Assembly (NCBI RefSeq): GCF_035046485.1
Contig: NC_085137.1
Span: forward strand, 382,354,706 to 382,418,705
DNA from: Aedes albopictus
Taxonomy: Eukaryota > Arthropoda > Insecta > Diptera > Culicidae
Direction of reading: 5' to 3'
DNA: 64,000 nucleotides
A model generated the notes under the pieces. It was not told the DNA's origin. It did no database searches and saw only the letters and a list, made by a program, of their open reading frames with translations. Below, piece by piece: positions 40,901 through 51,369 of the stretch. The translations under genes were made by a program, and so were the position numbers. Within the stretch, counting starts at the first letter, position 1. Every line of letters begins with the position of its first letter.

Positions 40901-43390
40901 GCCGGTGGTAATATCGGGTGACTTTAATGCCTGGGCCGTGGAATCGGGAAGCCGTTTCTCGAACCAGCGGGGTCAGATCCTGCCAGAGACACTGGCCATA
41001 CTAGATTTCGACTTGGCTAATATCGGTACCAAGAGTATCTTTAGTCGAAACGGTGCGGAGTCGATTATTGACGAGACGTTTTGTAGTCCTGGTCTAACAC
41101 TATTGGCTTACTAGTGGACTCAAGCGATTGCGAACCTGTCTGCCTACGGGCCATGGGCCTAGGTGGCGGATGCAGCGAGCACACTGCCAAAGTCGTGCTG
41201 AAGACTGAGATAAAGGCAAGCAAAAAAGCCTGCTTTGATGATCTCTGTCAGAGTGCTAATGCGAATCCGTGGGGTGATGCCTACAGGATAGTGATGGCCA
41301 ATACGAGAGGTGTAATGACTCCTCCAGAGCTATCTCCAGAGATGATCGAGGGGATCACTGAGGGGCTTTTTCCGCGTCATGATCCTAGTCCTTGACTTCC
41401 TTTCGTAGGGCAGCTGGGGACTGGGGCTGGCGATAAGAAGGAACTTGTGTGGATAGCAATGTCCCTTAGCGTAGGTAAGGTCCCAGGTCCGGACGGAGTT
41501 CTGAACCTGGTCTTAAAAGTAGGTAGCTTTTGCAAAGGCTCCCGCTCCGGGATCCGTTCCAGCGGTTGGAAAGGGGTCGTCCTCGGTAAGGTCGGGGCAG
41601 GTGAAGGCCCCATATCAGCACGTCCTTCTGTGCGCTGGCTGATAGGGACTTACTTGCGGGAAGGTCAAATCGCTGTGCACTTGGTGTCAGCACTTGATAC
41701 TTACTGTGCAGTTGGAAGCAGGCGTGATGTCGACCCTGCTGCCTTCCGAGGACAAAGGGAGTAGTGAGGAGCACTCGGAAAACTGGCTAAGCGCCAGCTT
41801 GCAACCTTGGTGGACTCCTTAAAGCGAGTCATCGGTATTCGTTGCTGTATTTTTTTTTTTAATTTATGTATAAATTCGTTGCTGTAGGCTACGCAGCTAA
41901 CCTTGAGGGTGCGATGTGCATTAGCCCCTCTCTGAAGCACGAAAAAAAAAGAGCTCCCAGTAGGAGAGGTGAACGAGGTGGCTGAAGTAGGAAAGATCAG
42001 AGTTGGCTGGTCAGCGTGCCAGCTCAGCTTTTATAAGCCGCCAGAGGTGCTTCGAGCAAGGACACAACTCGTGGCCGCCATCGATGGCTCATGGTTTCGT
42101 GAGACTTTGCTTGGAGATCCTAGGCTTGGAGAACTCAATTTTGCTCATTTGGACAATTTGTAGTGATGTAGCCAGATCCTGAGGTATGCTAAATCACAAT
42201 TTTTTACCAATATATAGACAATAGGTAGTTGTAAACTCCATTCATAACTATTTGCCACTACTGATGTTCAGATAACTGTCAATATCCTTGGGTTCTCACG
42301 TTGAACTGTATGGGCACTAGTCTTGTTGCAATGATTGAGAATCTCAGATAAAAATATTAGCACTCACGCTGGTTGTATACTCATAAAGAGGGTTTGAATC
42401 AGTTATGTTCTACACAACTTTATTAAATCTAGAACAGAATCTTTAAATGAATCAACAAAAATTTTCCTATGCAATACATTTTAAGGACTGTCATCTTGAT
42501 AATTTACATATTCTTTTCATCCACGCACCCCCCAGGAGTCGGCTTCGCCCGGATGGAATCGCGGGAAAAGTGCGAAACGATCATCCAGATGTTCAACGGC
42601 CAGATGCTGCAGGGTGCGAAGGAACCGCTGCTAGTGAAGTTCGCCGACGGCGGCTCCAAGAAGAAGAACCCCTTCAAGAGCCCGGATCCAAATGCGCGGA
42701 CCTGGCGTGACGGCGCCGAAGGCATCCCGGTGACGTACGATCCGAACCTACAGCAAAATGGAATCGGCGTGAACGTCGGCACCCACATCAGTATGCCGTA
42801 CGGACGGTTCAGCGCTCCCCAGGTGGGAAGCTACGCCGTGCCCGGCTCCCAGTGGGTCCCGAGCGGGTACATGATGGCCCAACCGATCGCACAGGTCGAC
42901 GACCAGGTTGGTGTGGGCGGGTGGTGGGCAATGTTTTTCTGGGTTCAAGGAGGTGTTGTACTAATTCGATGTTTTTTTTTAACTTTTTTCGTTCATAGCA
43001 GTACGTGCAGATGCAGGCTCCACATTTGAGCGTTGGAACACCCTACAAGACCGATGCGGTTACGAACGTGCAGCCACGGGGCGTGTCGATGATCATGTCC
43101 AGTGACAATCCGGCGGCTGGCGTCCCGTACGGAATGATGCCACAGCTCACCACACTACAGATTGGATCATCGGTAAGTGGCGTTGATCATGGCCAAAAGG
43201 AAGAATTTTCACAGTTAACATATTTTCCTTTTCTACTTGATCCCCACAGTACATCAGTCCGACGTATCCGTACTACACGCCAACGCCGTCGATCATCCAC
43301 ACGATGCAGATGGGCGATTCGGAGCAGGTTAGTACGGCGGCTTCTCCAGACGAGGCTTACACCACACAGTATCAGCATGGTCCGAAGTAG
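31766..43390 (+). CDS. Alan shepard orthologue (RBMS-type RNA-binding protein), RRM2 to C-terminus
   Basis: Joined 31766-31925, 42536-42906, 42999-43172 and 43250-43390, this encodes 281 residues. shep in Drosophila is a nuclear/cytoplasmic single-stranded nucleic acid and RNA-binding protein of neurons, linked to gravitaxis, neuronal remodelling and insulator activity. RRM2 spans about residues 10-95: RNP2 is NLYIANL and RNP1 is KGVGFARM, split by the first intron. The tail keeps family signatures [59 protein letters not shown] and [14 protein letters not shown]1 is not encoded in the window, so this is either an isoform begun at ATG 31766 or the 3' part of a longer one. All junctions keep the frame. 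Codon use and GC are higher than in the flanking transposon-rich DNA. Confidence 0.93.
32474..32666 (+). repeat. 5' LTR of the short LTR element
   Basis: 193 bp, TGTGGAATTTAATTTGATCA to GGAAGCTAACA. A core from 32498 (TGTAATTG...) is repeated without large gaps at 33725-33893, and its first 24 bases at 33434. Confidence 0.72.
32670..32687 (+). other. Primer binding site (tRNA-Pro type)
   Basis: TAGGGGCTCGTCCGGGAA three bases after the 5' LTR matches the complement of the tRNA-Pro 3' end over GGGGCTCGTCCGGGA. Confidence 0.65.
33434..33893 (+). repeat. 3' LTR of the short LTR element, interrupted
   Basis: Positions 33434-33455 match the first bases of the 5' LTR and 33725-33893 match the rest. 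About 266 bases in between are foreign and end in the hairpin at 33609-33712. The alternative reading is that the LTR is only 169 bp (33725-33893); the TGAA flanks favour the longer one. Confidence 0.6.
33609..33712. other. Long hairpin, 51-bp arms
   Basis: 33609-33659 is the reverse complement of 33661-33712 except for one indel and one mismatch, with a one-base centre. Core arm word: GGTAAATGTCACGGACTACC. Confidence 0.85.
34440..34785 (+). pseudogene. Decayed Jockey/I-type non-LTR fragment
   Basis: The broken reading [21 protein letters not shown], then [11 protein letters not shown], resembles the linker between endonuclease and RT of Jockey-like elements, where an acidic stretch precedes a Cys-Pro and a WW-N-EL motif; here the WW is lost. 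There are stops and shifts. No further part of the element is seen. Confidence 0.4.
34786..36330. other. Non-coding AT-rich intronic DNA
   Basis: No gene or bounded element. A 91-codon frame at 35985-36260 has unbroken acidic composition but no recognisable domain and no splice context. Confidence 0.4.
36334..37445. mobile_element. Long-TIR mariner-type MITE with nested MITE
   Basis: CAGGGGATGGCCAAAATG at the left is mirrored by CATTTTGGCCACCCCCTA at the right, flanked by TA. Inverted similarity extends through GGGATAGGCAACTTTTTT and the AAGTTCAACATGCT block. A second inverted-repeat element sits inside at 36962-37152. No transposase. Confidence 0.75.
36962..37152. mobile_element. MITE nested in the mariner-type MITE
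   Basis: AGGGGAAATTACCTATTCTC.GC at the left pairs with GCCGATAATACCCATTGTCA at the right, continuing into TTTGTTCTCTTC / GAAGAGAACAAA and GGGGGTTTTT / AAAAACCCCC. About 190 bases, non-coding. Confidence 0.65.
37548..38200 (+). pseudogene. ORF1 (gag-like) remnant, unit A
   Basis: Starts [43 protein letters not shown] matches the paralogous unit C ([27 protein letters not shown]). It is interrupted after 71 codons and continues in other frames with Lys/Arg-rich nucleic-acid-binding-like sequence to about 38199. Confidence 0.6.
38380..39420 (+). pseudogene. Leader and ORF1 remnant, unit B
   Basis: Begins with GATGCTCGATCATTAACGGA (leader) and runs through a deleted ORF1 start (about 38640-38800) to a gag-like part: [23 protein letters not shown] and [10 protein letters not shown] at about 39040-39150, then [21 protein letters not shown] to 39398. 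Split among frames. Confidence 0.6.
39460..40345 (+). pseudogene. Leader and ORF1 remnant, unit C
   Basis: The second leader copy (39467) lies 1,080 bases from the first (38387). The ORF1 frame 39784-40137 is open for 117 codons ([20 protein letters not shown]..., with a basic C-terminus). Downstream the CCHC knuckle [12 protein letters not shown] at about 40505 lacks two residues between His and the last Cys. Confidence 0.6.
40605..41395 (+). pseudogene. Endonuclease and linker of the R1/LOA-type element
   Basis: The frame 40605-41114 contains the apurinic-type endonuclease core ([44 protein letters not shown]) and ends in a stop before the SDH motif. The linker continues in another frame at 41114-41395 ([15 protein letters not shown]). 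In life it would nick the target site; here it is broken. Confidence 0.65.
42166..42535. other. Intron end before the second shep exon
   Basis: AT-rich, no element seen. It ends in a C-rich tract (CGCACCCCCCAG) that serves as acceptor. Confidence 0.6.
42536..42906 (+). CDS. shep exon: RRM2 second half and linker
   Basis: The acceptor is CACCCCCCAG|GA. The exon completes the Gly codon and RNP1 (GVGFARM) and ends after VDDQ on a codon boundary. The 5' splice site CAG|GTTGGT is weak, so an alternative donor or regulated inclusion is possible. It encodes the end of RRM2 and the conserved basic KKKNPF segment. Confidence 0.92.
42999..43172 (+). CDS. shep exon: tail segment with tandem acceptor
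   Basis: The acceptor reads CATAG|CAG|TAC, a NAGNAG site, so the exon can begin with or without one Gln codon. It encodes [12 protein letters not shown] to LQIGSS and ends at a strong GTAAGT donor. The preceding intron is 92 bases. Confidence 0.9.
43250..43390 (+). CDS. shep last coding exon
   Basis: After a TCCCCACAG acceptor (77-base intron) it encodes YISPTYPYY... to QYQHGPK and stops at TAG 43388-43390. The conserved [11 protein letters not shown] block identifies the C-terminus of shep. A donor-like CAG|GTTAGTA inside the exon at about 43327 could allow a variant C-terminus; inferred only. Confidence 0.9.
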   Translation, partial: YISPTYPYYTPTPSIIHTMQMGDSEQVSTAASPDEAYTTQYQHGPK

Positions 43391-45865
43391 AGCCCTGCTG
43401 GATCCGGTGCTACCCGCCAGATCTAGAGTGCGGAATCATCATCACATCGTCAGTTGAAGAAGCAGAGAAGAAGTTAGGAAGGAGTAGTGTAGTTTCCAGT
43501 CATCGTCATCGTCGCCGATTCGTCAGCGTCGCCAAATCCGCCGCCTCAGTTGAACGAAACAAAAACATAGAAAAATCATAGAAACAGCCTCAGCCGGTTA
43601 ACGAACAACCAAAACCGAGCACTAATGGTTCTAAGTCAAGGTAGGAGAGATAGATGTTGAAGTATTTCTGAAGCGAGAAGCGTATCGGAACAACTGATAG
43701 CAAAGCCAAACAGAAACCGATCGAATGCGCGAACCTTGACCTAAGAGGTTCCGCTACGACAATTGACACATGTTGAGGGATATGGGACTTTAGGGGTTAT
43801 GAACTCCCATAGCAGCAGTCAGTGGGAGTTAACAAACACACAAACACATTCACCACACGGACAGACACGCGTACACCTACACAAACACAAATACACACTG
43901 TAAGAAGCGAAACCGATACCTCAACCGAGACGAGATACACATAACGCTGTTTTTACATAAGACTTGAAGAAACTCACAAACAATTCAGAAGAATTCCACG
44001 ATAACGAAATATCGCACTTCGATGCATGGGAAGAACGACGAAAAGACGTGTGCCTAGCGACACAGCCAAGCGAAGGAATTCGACCTGCCTTGCAGGATTG
44101 CGTGTGTGTTGAAAGTTCCGCATCCGTTAGTAGTACTTTATTTGTTTTTTTTTTGTTTGAAATCATGAGCGAACAGTTTAGACTACCCTACCACCATCGA
44201 GGTCTTCAGAAGCAATGAAAACCAATCGTTACAATGACTGTTACTTTTTTAGTACTTTCTCACATTTCTTCGGGAGGTTAAGAAATAAACGTTGTTCAAT
44301 GGAAAAATAACATCGCAGTAAGTGGGCCGGGGATCTTTTCAACGCGGTTTACAGCGCCTAGGTACCGCTGTAAGCAAAGTGATGAGCGAGTGTGCACGCC
44401 AGCAGTTTTAAAGAGAGCGCGCGCAAGTCTATCTCAGCGATCGTGGCCTAACCGTGTTTCCTTTGACCCATTCTTCATCACAAGTAGGGGCAGCTCATTG
44501 CTATGAGCAATCTGCCTCCTAATGGGCTTCATATCTCTGAGCAAGACTATCTCTGTACTGAATGTTCTGTTTGAATATATGTTGGCGTGCACAGACACAG
44601 AATTCTACTGCGAAGCATTGTGTTAAAACAACAAAATCCTTATTTTTGTTTTGTTAAGTTTTTACAGTTGTTTTTGTTCTAATTTTTCTTCCCTTTCCCC
44701 TTTTTCCCGTTCTCCGAAGGAAAAAACCTAAAAAAACTTTATTTATTACACAATTCTCTCTGCGGCAGCAGAGAGTAACGCCTGTTGCAAGAGAATATAG
44801 AGAAAATGCTCGAAATCACCACCCTAACATGAGAATGAGAAAACGAGAGTACTGACACACGTTAACCGTTCACGCAAAGCAATCGACGATGGGAACGCGG
44901 ACAAACCAAATAAACTAAAAAAGTAAAAAACTGAAGATGCGACAGGATAGAAATAGGAAAATTTTCTCGAAAAATGCTTGTCGTTTGTTTTGCGAGAAAA
45001 GCTACAGGAGACAAAATGAGAAGCCGGAACGATTTCCTGATTTGTTTTCTCCTCCCCCTGATCGATCGATCGGGATGAGAAGCGACTAATGAATAGGATG
45101 CTAGAAGCTAGAAACAGCGAGAGAAAGAGAGTTGCTTTTTTTTCTAGGGTAAAAATTTTTAATTTATTTTTGTTGGTTAAGAGGGAGCAGACTAATGTAT
45201 GGATGGAAGAGAAGATCGAGGAGAGGACGACTTCTGTGTAGTTGAGAAGAAAGTGTTCGAACTATAGGTGAAGAATTGACTTGAGAGAACGAAGGGAAAT
45301 GCAAAAAGAATGCTAGTTCATAATTTTAGTTTTTAGTTCTTAGATAGACCGATTTAAAAATTTACAATTTAGGAAGAACCTGACGAACCCAGAGATGCAA
45401 CCAGCACAGTGATCGATGGGAAGTGCTTTGTCAGAGAGGAAAAACACTGAGAAGTATGTGTAGAGAGGAGAAGGCTCGGCGAGCTAAGCACGAGAGGTAG
45501 GCAGTTTTATGGAATTGAAGATTGTTTTCTAAGCTTTTTTTGATTTAGTTATAATTTTGTAGCTTTAGAAGACCAGATACTGGAATGTTTGTACGGGAAA
45601 GAATGTAAATCGAGCCAGCAGCATGTTGAAGGATAGACGTAGAAGCAAAGGAACTGAATGCCAGAAGTATGAGAACATCCAAGAGAGATAAAAGATTTGC
45701 CGTTTTGTGCTACGAAGCCTAATGCCGGATAGCACGATAGGAAACAAGCTGGAACGATAATAAGGGATAAAATTTGATGATTTTTTTTTTGTTTTTGTAG
45801 AAGAATCTTAACGTTAAGAAATTTCCTGAAAACGATTGAATAAAGGGTGAGGCTCACTCAGTGCT
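43391..45865 (+). other. Proximal 3' UTR of shep
   Basis: The sequence after the stop is unique, free of transposons and rich in CA and purine runs (for example ACACACAA near 43,830-43,900). AATAAA at 44284 could serve a short form. AATAAA at 45839-45844 is followed 20-45 bases later by a strong GU-rich stretch (GGTGGTGGTGTTGCGGTGG), a good cleavage and polyadenylation context. Extent is inferred from these signals. Confidence 0.6.
45839..45844 (+). terminator. Poly(A) signal AATAAA with GU-rich downstream element
   Basis: Canonical hexamer, with GTGGTGGTGTTGCGGTGG between about 45871 and 45889. Confidence 0.6.
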
Positions 45866-47854
45866 AACAAGGTGGTGGTGTTGCGGTGGATTTGAAGCCA
45901 AGGCACACATCCCAAAAGCACTGGTGAAGCAGAACGATGCGAACAAAAAATAGTCCCAATTGTGGTTAATTGGTTTTTAATTAGATATCGATACTTTTGC
46001 TCTCTTCATTTGGGGTATAATTACTTTTTTCAGCTTTACTTATACCGAGGTGGGCTAGAAATAGTGAGCCAGATAATGGCGAGAGTGCAATCAAACCCCA
46101 GAAAGAAAATGTCCCATGGAATCATTGTGTGAAATGACGTGGAAGGTGGATATAGAATTGACTAGAATGCCATCTGGTGCTATGGCTTTGAGATAAAATT
46201 TCTTGTCTGCTAGTGCTAGGTGGGAAAGGTAATGAAATAGAGATTTTGAGTGATTTTGCTCTCAGATACTTCCTCAAATACATTATGCAGTTTACGTCTG
46301 TAATCTTTCTGGCATCTGAAAGTGGTAGATTCTAATGAATTAGAAATACTGGCAACCCTGCCTGATTTCCAAGCAAACATCAACGACAGGCGAAGCGGTG
46401 TTACTTTAAAGCACCTACTTTGAACAATCGATTATAAGAACATATTTATGAAGCTTTAAATGATAAAGTGGTGGTCTGTGATTGGTACCCACCGTTAACG
46501 TGTCCGGGACATACAGATGCCTAAAATCAGAAAAGGGCACATTAGCATTTGGAAAACAAAGGTTTCTATTGTTACCTTTGAACCATCAAACTGCAACTAA
46601 TAGTCAAGCAGCTGCGAGGGTGACTGGTGTTCATGTGGCCGTAAAAATATGCTTTAAAGTGGTGAGCTCGTTCCGTACTATTATTTCAATTCCACCAACT
46701 CTTATTCGTACAGGATTCTTCGAAATAGAAGCTGAATATTGTAATCCGCGGGTACCACTAGAAGAGAATAAGTTTCAATAATTCTGTGTAATTCCAACAT
46801 AATTGTTTTTTTTTATGTTCCAAAATACTTTTTCTAAGATTTGTTTTTCAAAATTCTATCAGAACCTTCCCAATATTTGCTAACTTTTTCTCCTCGATAA
46901 ATGTTTGGAACGCTTTAGTAAAATCCTAATTGATGTGTTTTTAATTGGCTCCGGCAGTTTAGTTTTTTTTTATTTTTACCCCGCAGTTTATTTATTTTCT
47001 TCTTTAGGTTTTATTTGAGAAAGGTAAGGAAATTCTATACAATGATGAATTCAATGAATTCACATAATGTTTCTCTTGAAGTATACAAAGTTTCCTTAGG
47101 TATTTATTAAACGATTCGGAAAAAAATAGAGGAATTTTCAACAGTATTTGAGGTTCCACCGCAGTTTTTTTTTTTTTTTTTTGATAATCCAGCTGAAATT
47201 TCAAGAAATAAATCAGAATTATTGAAAAAAACCTGTTAAGATTCGCCAACTGTTTACCCATCATATATGTTATAAACGCAATTATAAAACCATTTTTTTT
47301 TCTGGAAGAGTTACACAACTCGGATTGTAAGATTTTTTTTAACTTTTATTTCGTTGTTATTTTTATTTTATTTTTAGCTTTTGTTTGAGAAATCAGAGAA
47401 CATTTTCAAACAAATATCTGTTAAAAAAGCAAGAAACTTCACATAATGTTTGTCTACGCATTCGAAAGGTTCCCCCAGAAATGCCTTTCCAAATTTATAT
47501 GCAAATTCGTATTCCATATACGTTTTATGCTATTGGAAATCTCATACGATGGTTTATTTCTCTCATAAGATGACTCATGGGTGAATTTTGAGTATCAGTT
47601 TATCAACACTACTCTTCTGCAGTCACTCTTGCACTCACTTGCAAAGATTTATGCTAACTTGCGTTTTTCTCAGCTCAAAAGCATGCATTCAGATAAAAGT
47701 TTTTCCGAATAATGGTAAGTTTCCTGTTCCCAAGTAGAGTGATCATGTAAAATTCCTCCTTTTTCCGTAAGTAATTTTGACATTTGTTTAACTGACAGCT
47801 TTTTAACGAAACGATGCTGTAAGAAGGATGTTAAGAATAATAAAATTGACAATT
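45866..47854. other. Non-coding AT-rich DNA with repeat shards
   Basis: Contains poly(T) runs, a diverged direct repeat of about 370 bases (TTTATTTGAGAAAG... near 47,010 and TTTGTTTGAGAAAT... near 47,380, both followed by TTCACATAATGTTT), and a worn end of the 6918-type MITE near 47,630. No gene. Confidence 0.45.
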
Positions 47855-50480
47855 CCTACAGGAGTTCTTTGTGGAATTCATCCTTGTGGAATTCGTTAAA
47901 TACCTAGTTTCTTCTGGGAATGCCCCAATTATTTTTTTTGTTATGCTTCTGAAATTTTTTCTGAAGTTCCTTCAGGAGCTTCTCAAGTCGTTTCTGTTTA
48001 AGACGAACCAGCCAAGGGCTAAAAGTCTCTTAAATAAAAACAAATCAATCAATCGTTTCTGTAAGGATTTCTACATCAGTTCCTTCTGAAATTCTTTCAG
48101 AAGCACTTTCTGGCTTTCCTCTTAGAGTTCTGCCAGAATTCCTTCTGTGATATTTCTGAGAATTTATTCTAAAATTGTCTCGAGGAGTTTCCTAAGAATT
48201 CGTAAGAGTTTTCCGGAAATTCCTCCATTATAACACTGAGAGTTTCTTCAGAATCTACACAGAACTATTTCAAGAAGTACCCCGGAAAATCCTTCAGGAG
48301 TTCCACGAAAATTCCTCTAGGAATTCCTCCAGAAATTCCCCAAGAATTCCGTCAGCATTAATCAAAAAGTCCTCTAGTAATAAGGCTCGGAAACTCATCC
48401 AGCAGTTCCCCAAAAATATTTGCACAAGTATCTCACCAAAAAAAAATTCTCCAGAGTTCCCCGGGATTCTCCAGGGGTTTCCCAATAACTCCTCCAGGAA
48501 TGTCCAGAAAATTCCTTCAGGTTTTCCTCGGCAATTTCTCCAGGAGTTCACTGGTTATTCCTCCAAGAATTTTTCGGGAATACCTCCATGAGCTCCCTGG
48601 GATTTTCCAGAAGTTCCCCGGGCATTTCTTTAAGAGTTCTCCGAAAATTACTCCATGAGTTCCTCAGGAATTCCTCCACAAATTCTCCGAGAACACCTAC
48701 AGGAGTTCCCCAGGAATTCCTCTTGGAGTACCCAAGGCATTCTTCCAGGAGTTCCCCGCGAATTCCTCCAGGATTCCTCCAGGAATTCCTCCAAGAGTTC
48801 CCCGGGAATTTCTGTAGTAGTTCCCTGTAAATTCTTCCAAAAATTCTCAGAGAATACTTCCAGGAGTTCCCCGGCAATTCCTCCAGTAGTTCCCAGGGGA
48901 TTCCCCCAGGAGTTCTCCGAGAATTCCTCCAGGAAGTCACCGGGAATTCCTCCAGGAAGTCACCGGGAATTCCTCCAAGAGTTCCTCGGGAATTCTTCCA
49001 GGAGTTCCTCGGGAATTTCTCCAGGAGTTCGTTGGAAATTCCTCCAGAAGTTCTCCGAGAATCCTTCCAGAAAGTCACCGGGAATTCCTCCAGGAGTTCC
49101 TCGGGAATTCCTCCAGGAGTTCGTCGGTAATTGCTCCAGGAATCCATCGAAAATTCCTCCAGGAATTCCTTGGGAACTCCTCCACAAGTTCCTTGGGAAT
49201 TCCTTCAAGAGTTTTTCGGTGATTCCTTAGAAATACTTCCCAGAGTTCTCCTGGAAGATTTTTAGGAACTCCTGGACGTATTCCCGAGGAGCTTCTGAAT
49301 GAATTCATGTAGAAATTTTGCAGGATTTCCCAAGTAACTCATGGAGAACTTCCCAAGCATTTTCAAGAACAAATCCAGGGGAACTCCTGAAGGAACGCCC
49401 GAGGAACTCCTGGAGGCATTCCCGAGGAGCTCCTTGAGAAAGTCCCAAAGAACTTTCTAGGAAAATCTTGAAGAGGAATTCCGGAAGAAATTATGAAACA
49501 ATTTCCTAGGAACTTCTGAAAAAGTTGCCAGGGATCTCCTGGGAACATTGCCAAGGAACTCCTAGAGAGATTTCCGAGGAACCTCAGAAGAATTCCTAAA
49601 GGTATACCTGTGAAACTCCTGGTGGAACTCCCGAGGAGCGCTTGGGGAAATTTCCGAGGAACTCCTGAAAGAATTCCCGTGGAACTTCTTGAGGTATTAA
49701 TTCCCTAGAAACTTCTGAAGAAATTTCTGATGAATACCTTGAAAAATTCACTTGGCACTCTTGGAGGAACTCCTGAGAAACCCCATGATAAACTCCCGGA
49801 AAACTACTGCAGAATTTCCCATGGAATTTCAAAATGAATTTCCTGTAAGTCCTAAAAAACTACCAGGATCTCCTAGGAAAATTGCCGAGCAACTCCTGCA
49901 GGAATTCGCAAAGTTATGGGGAAAAATCCCTTATAACTTCTGGTAGAACTCCTGGAGAAAGTCTCGAAGAACTTCTGAACAAATTTCCAAGGTACTTCTA
50001 CAGAAATTCGCGGGAACTCCTGGAGCAATCCTCGTGGACCTTCTGGAGGTACTTCTGAGGAACTCTTGTAGGAATCTCCATGAGGAATTCCCGTGAAACT
50101 CTTTGAGGAGTTCTGGATATTCCTGCAAGAACATCCCGGAAAATATACCAAGAAACTCCTGCACCATTTTTCGAGGAGCTCCTGGTGGATTTTCCAAGGA
50201 ACTGCTGAAGGATTTTCCGAGGTACTCCTGGAGAAATTCCCGAGGAATTCCTGGAGTTCCGAGAAACTCCTAGAAGATTTCCCAAGGAACTCCTGGATGA
50301 ATTCCCAAGGAACTTTTGCATAAATTCCCGATGAACTGCAGGAGAAATTTCCCAGGAACTCCTAGAAATATTCCCGGGGAAAGTATGAATGAATTCCTCA
50401 CTTCCGAGTATCTCCTGGGGAAATTTTCCTAGAACTCCTCAAGCATAAAGGAATTTTTGAAGAAACATTTGCAAGTTTCT
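47855..50480. repeat. 23-bp tandem repeat field with orientation switch
   Basis: The unit GGAATTCCTCCAGGAGTTCC+TCG recurs every 23 bases in the best region (for example AATT at 49083, 49106 and 49129). From about 48,200 to 49,240 it reads in that orientation; from about 49,260 to 50,480 the reverse complement (GAGGAACTCCTGGAGGAATT) is on the + strand, so the field is a giant imperfect inverted repeat. Units are diverged. Long frames on both strands (for example 48548-49147 minus, 48655-49230 plus) arise because no phase of the unit contains a stop; their 23-residue period is the signature of this. Confidence 0.85.
47998..48052 (+). mobile_element. Severely truncated retroposon insertion
   Basis: 55 bases (TTAAGACGAACCAGCCAAGG ... 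AAACAAATCAATCAA) are flanked by the exact duplication TCGTTTCTGT (47988-47997 and 48053-48062). The 3' tail is A-rich with CAAT repeats. A 5'-truncated non-LTR or SINE copy inserted into the 23-bp field. Confidence 0.75.
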
Positions 50481-50580
50481 ACCAATGAAAAATTTCTTAC
50501 ATATTCTTAAAACTGTGAAGGAATTCCCAGTCTTCAGAAAATTTGAGGAACCTCTGGAGGAATCGGGTAAAGAGTGCATT

Positions 50581-50855
50581 ACACAGATCAAAAAACTAGG
50601 GTAAATTTCTGAGACATATAATGCTCATAATTGGAGCGTGGAATTTCACAGAAGTTTACTTGACATGTCATGTCAATTTCATGAAACATCTTGTAAACTT
50701 CCATTATATGTCATGTAATTCAGCATGACTCTAAGTTTTTACATGACATATAATACAAATTTACATGATGTATCATGTAAACCATCATAGCTGGAAGTTG
50801 GCATGACTAAAATGAAGTCTACATGATATGTAATTCTCATTATATTTATCTGTGT
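50581..50855. mobile_element. MITE with ACACAG termini
   Basis: ACACAGAT at the left and ATCTGTGT at the right (flanked by T and A, perhaps a TA target). The interior is filled with ATGACATGTCATGTAA-like words. Related to the element at 16952-17176. Confidence 0.65.
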
Positions 50856-51069
50856 AGTTCATTTTTGAAATTTTCTGACTGTCACCACGCCAATTTGTTA
50901 CCGATGTTCACTAATGAATTACCCGCCTACCGGAAACCGTAGATTTTTTCAGATAAACCTGATCTATAAATATTTCCGAGCATTTGGTTATGTTCCAGCT
51001 TCTCCCGACATTACTCATCAACTGCGAATGCCTAAGAAATTTTGATTGCAAAAGTTTTACGCGACCATT

Positions 51070-51072
<3 letters not shown>

Positions 51073-51104
<32 letters not shown>

Positions 51105-51369
51105 TGGCGTAACGTCCTCATTGGGACAAAGCCTGCTTCTCAGCTTAGTGTTCTATGAGCACTTCCACAGTTATTAACTGAGAGCTTCCTCTGCCAGTGA
51201 CCATTTTGCATGCGTATATCGTGTGGCAGGCACGAAGATACTCTATGCCCAAGGAAGTCAAGGAAATTTCCTTTACGAAAAGATCCTGGACCGACCGGGA
51301 ATCGAATCCGTCACCCTCAGCATGGTCATGCTGAATACCCGTGCGTTTACCGCCTCGGCTATATGGGCC
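51073..51369 (-). mobile_element. Feilai SINE, minus strand
   Basis: Reverse complement of the SINE at 15449-15728: (TC)n, CTTCTTGGCGTAACGTCCTC, body, and the B box (GGATTCGATTCCC on the minus strand) and A box at the right end. Nearly full length. I could not find a target-site duplication. Confidence 0.88.

Larger units (their letters stand above)
37500..42165 (+). mobile_element. Decayed R1/LOA-type non-LTR retrotransposon with tandemly repeated 5' part
   Basis: Three successive 5' regions (leader plus start of ORF1) precede one set of downstream domains. A CCHC knuckle relic is near 40505, endonuclease at about 40780-41110 ([24 protein letters not shown]), the EN-RT linker at 41114-41395 ([17 protein letters not shown]) and the first RT block near 41470 ([10 protein letters not shown]). 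The rest of RT is deleted or scrambled. Many stops and shifts. Clade call from ORF2 motifs; the R1 versus LOA choice is uncertain. Confidence 0.7.
31926..42535 (+). other. 10.6-kb transposon-filled intron of shep
   Basis: Bounded by GTGAGT and a C-rich acceptor. It contains two long-TIR mariner-type MITEs, an LTR element nested in one and a small MITE nested in the other, a decayed Jockey-like fragment, and a multi-unit R1/LOA remnant. It splits RNP1 of RRM2. Confidence 0.85.

Noticed and set aside
48294..49308. Several long open frames on both strands (up to 199 codons)
   Set aside because: They follow the 23-bp satellite period, cycle through all phases and exist on both strands at once; no domain.
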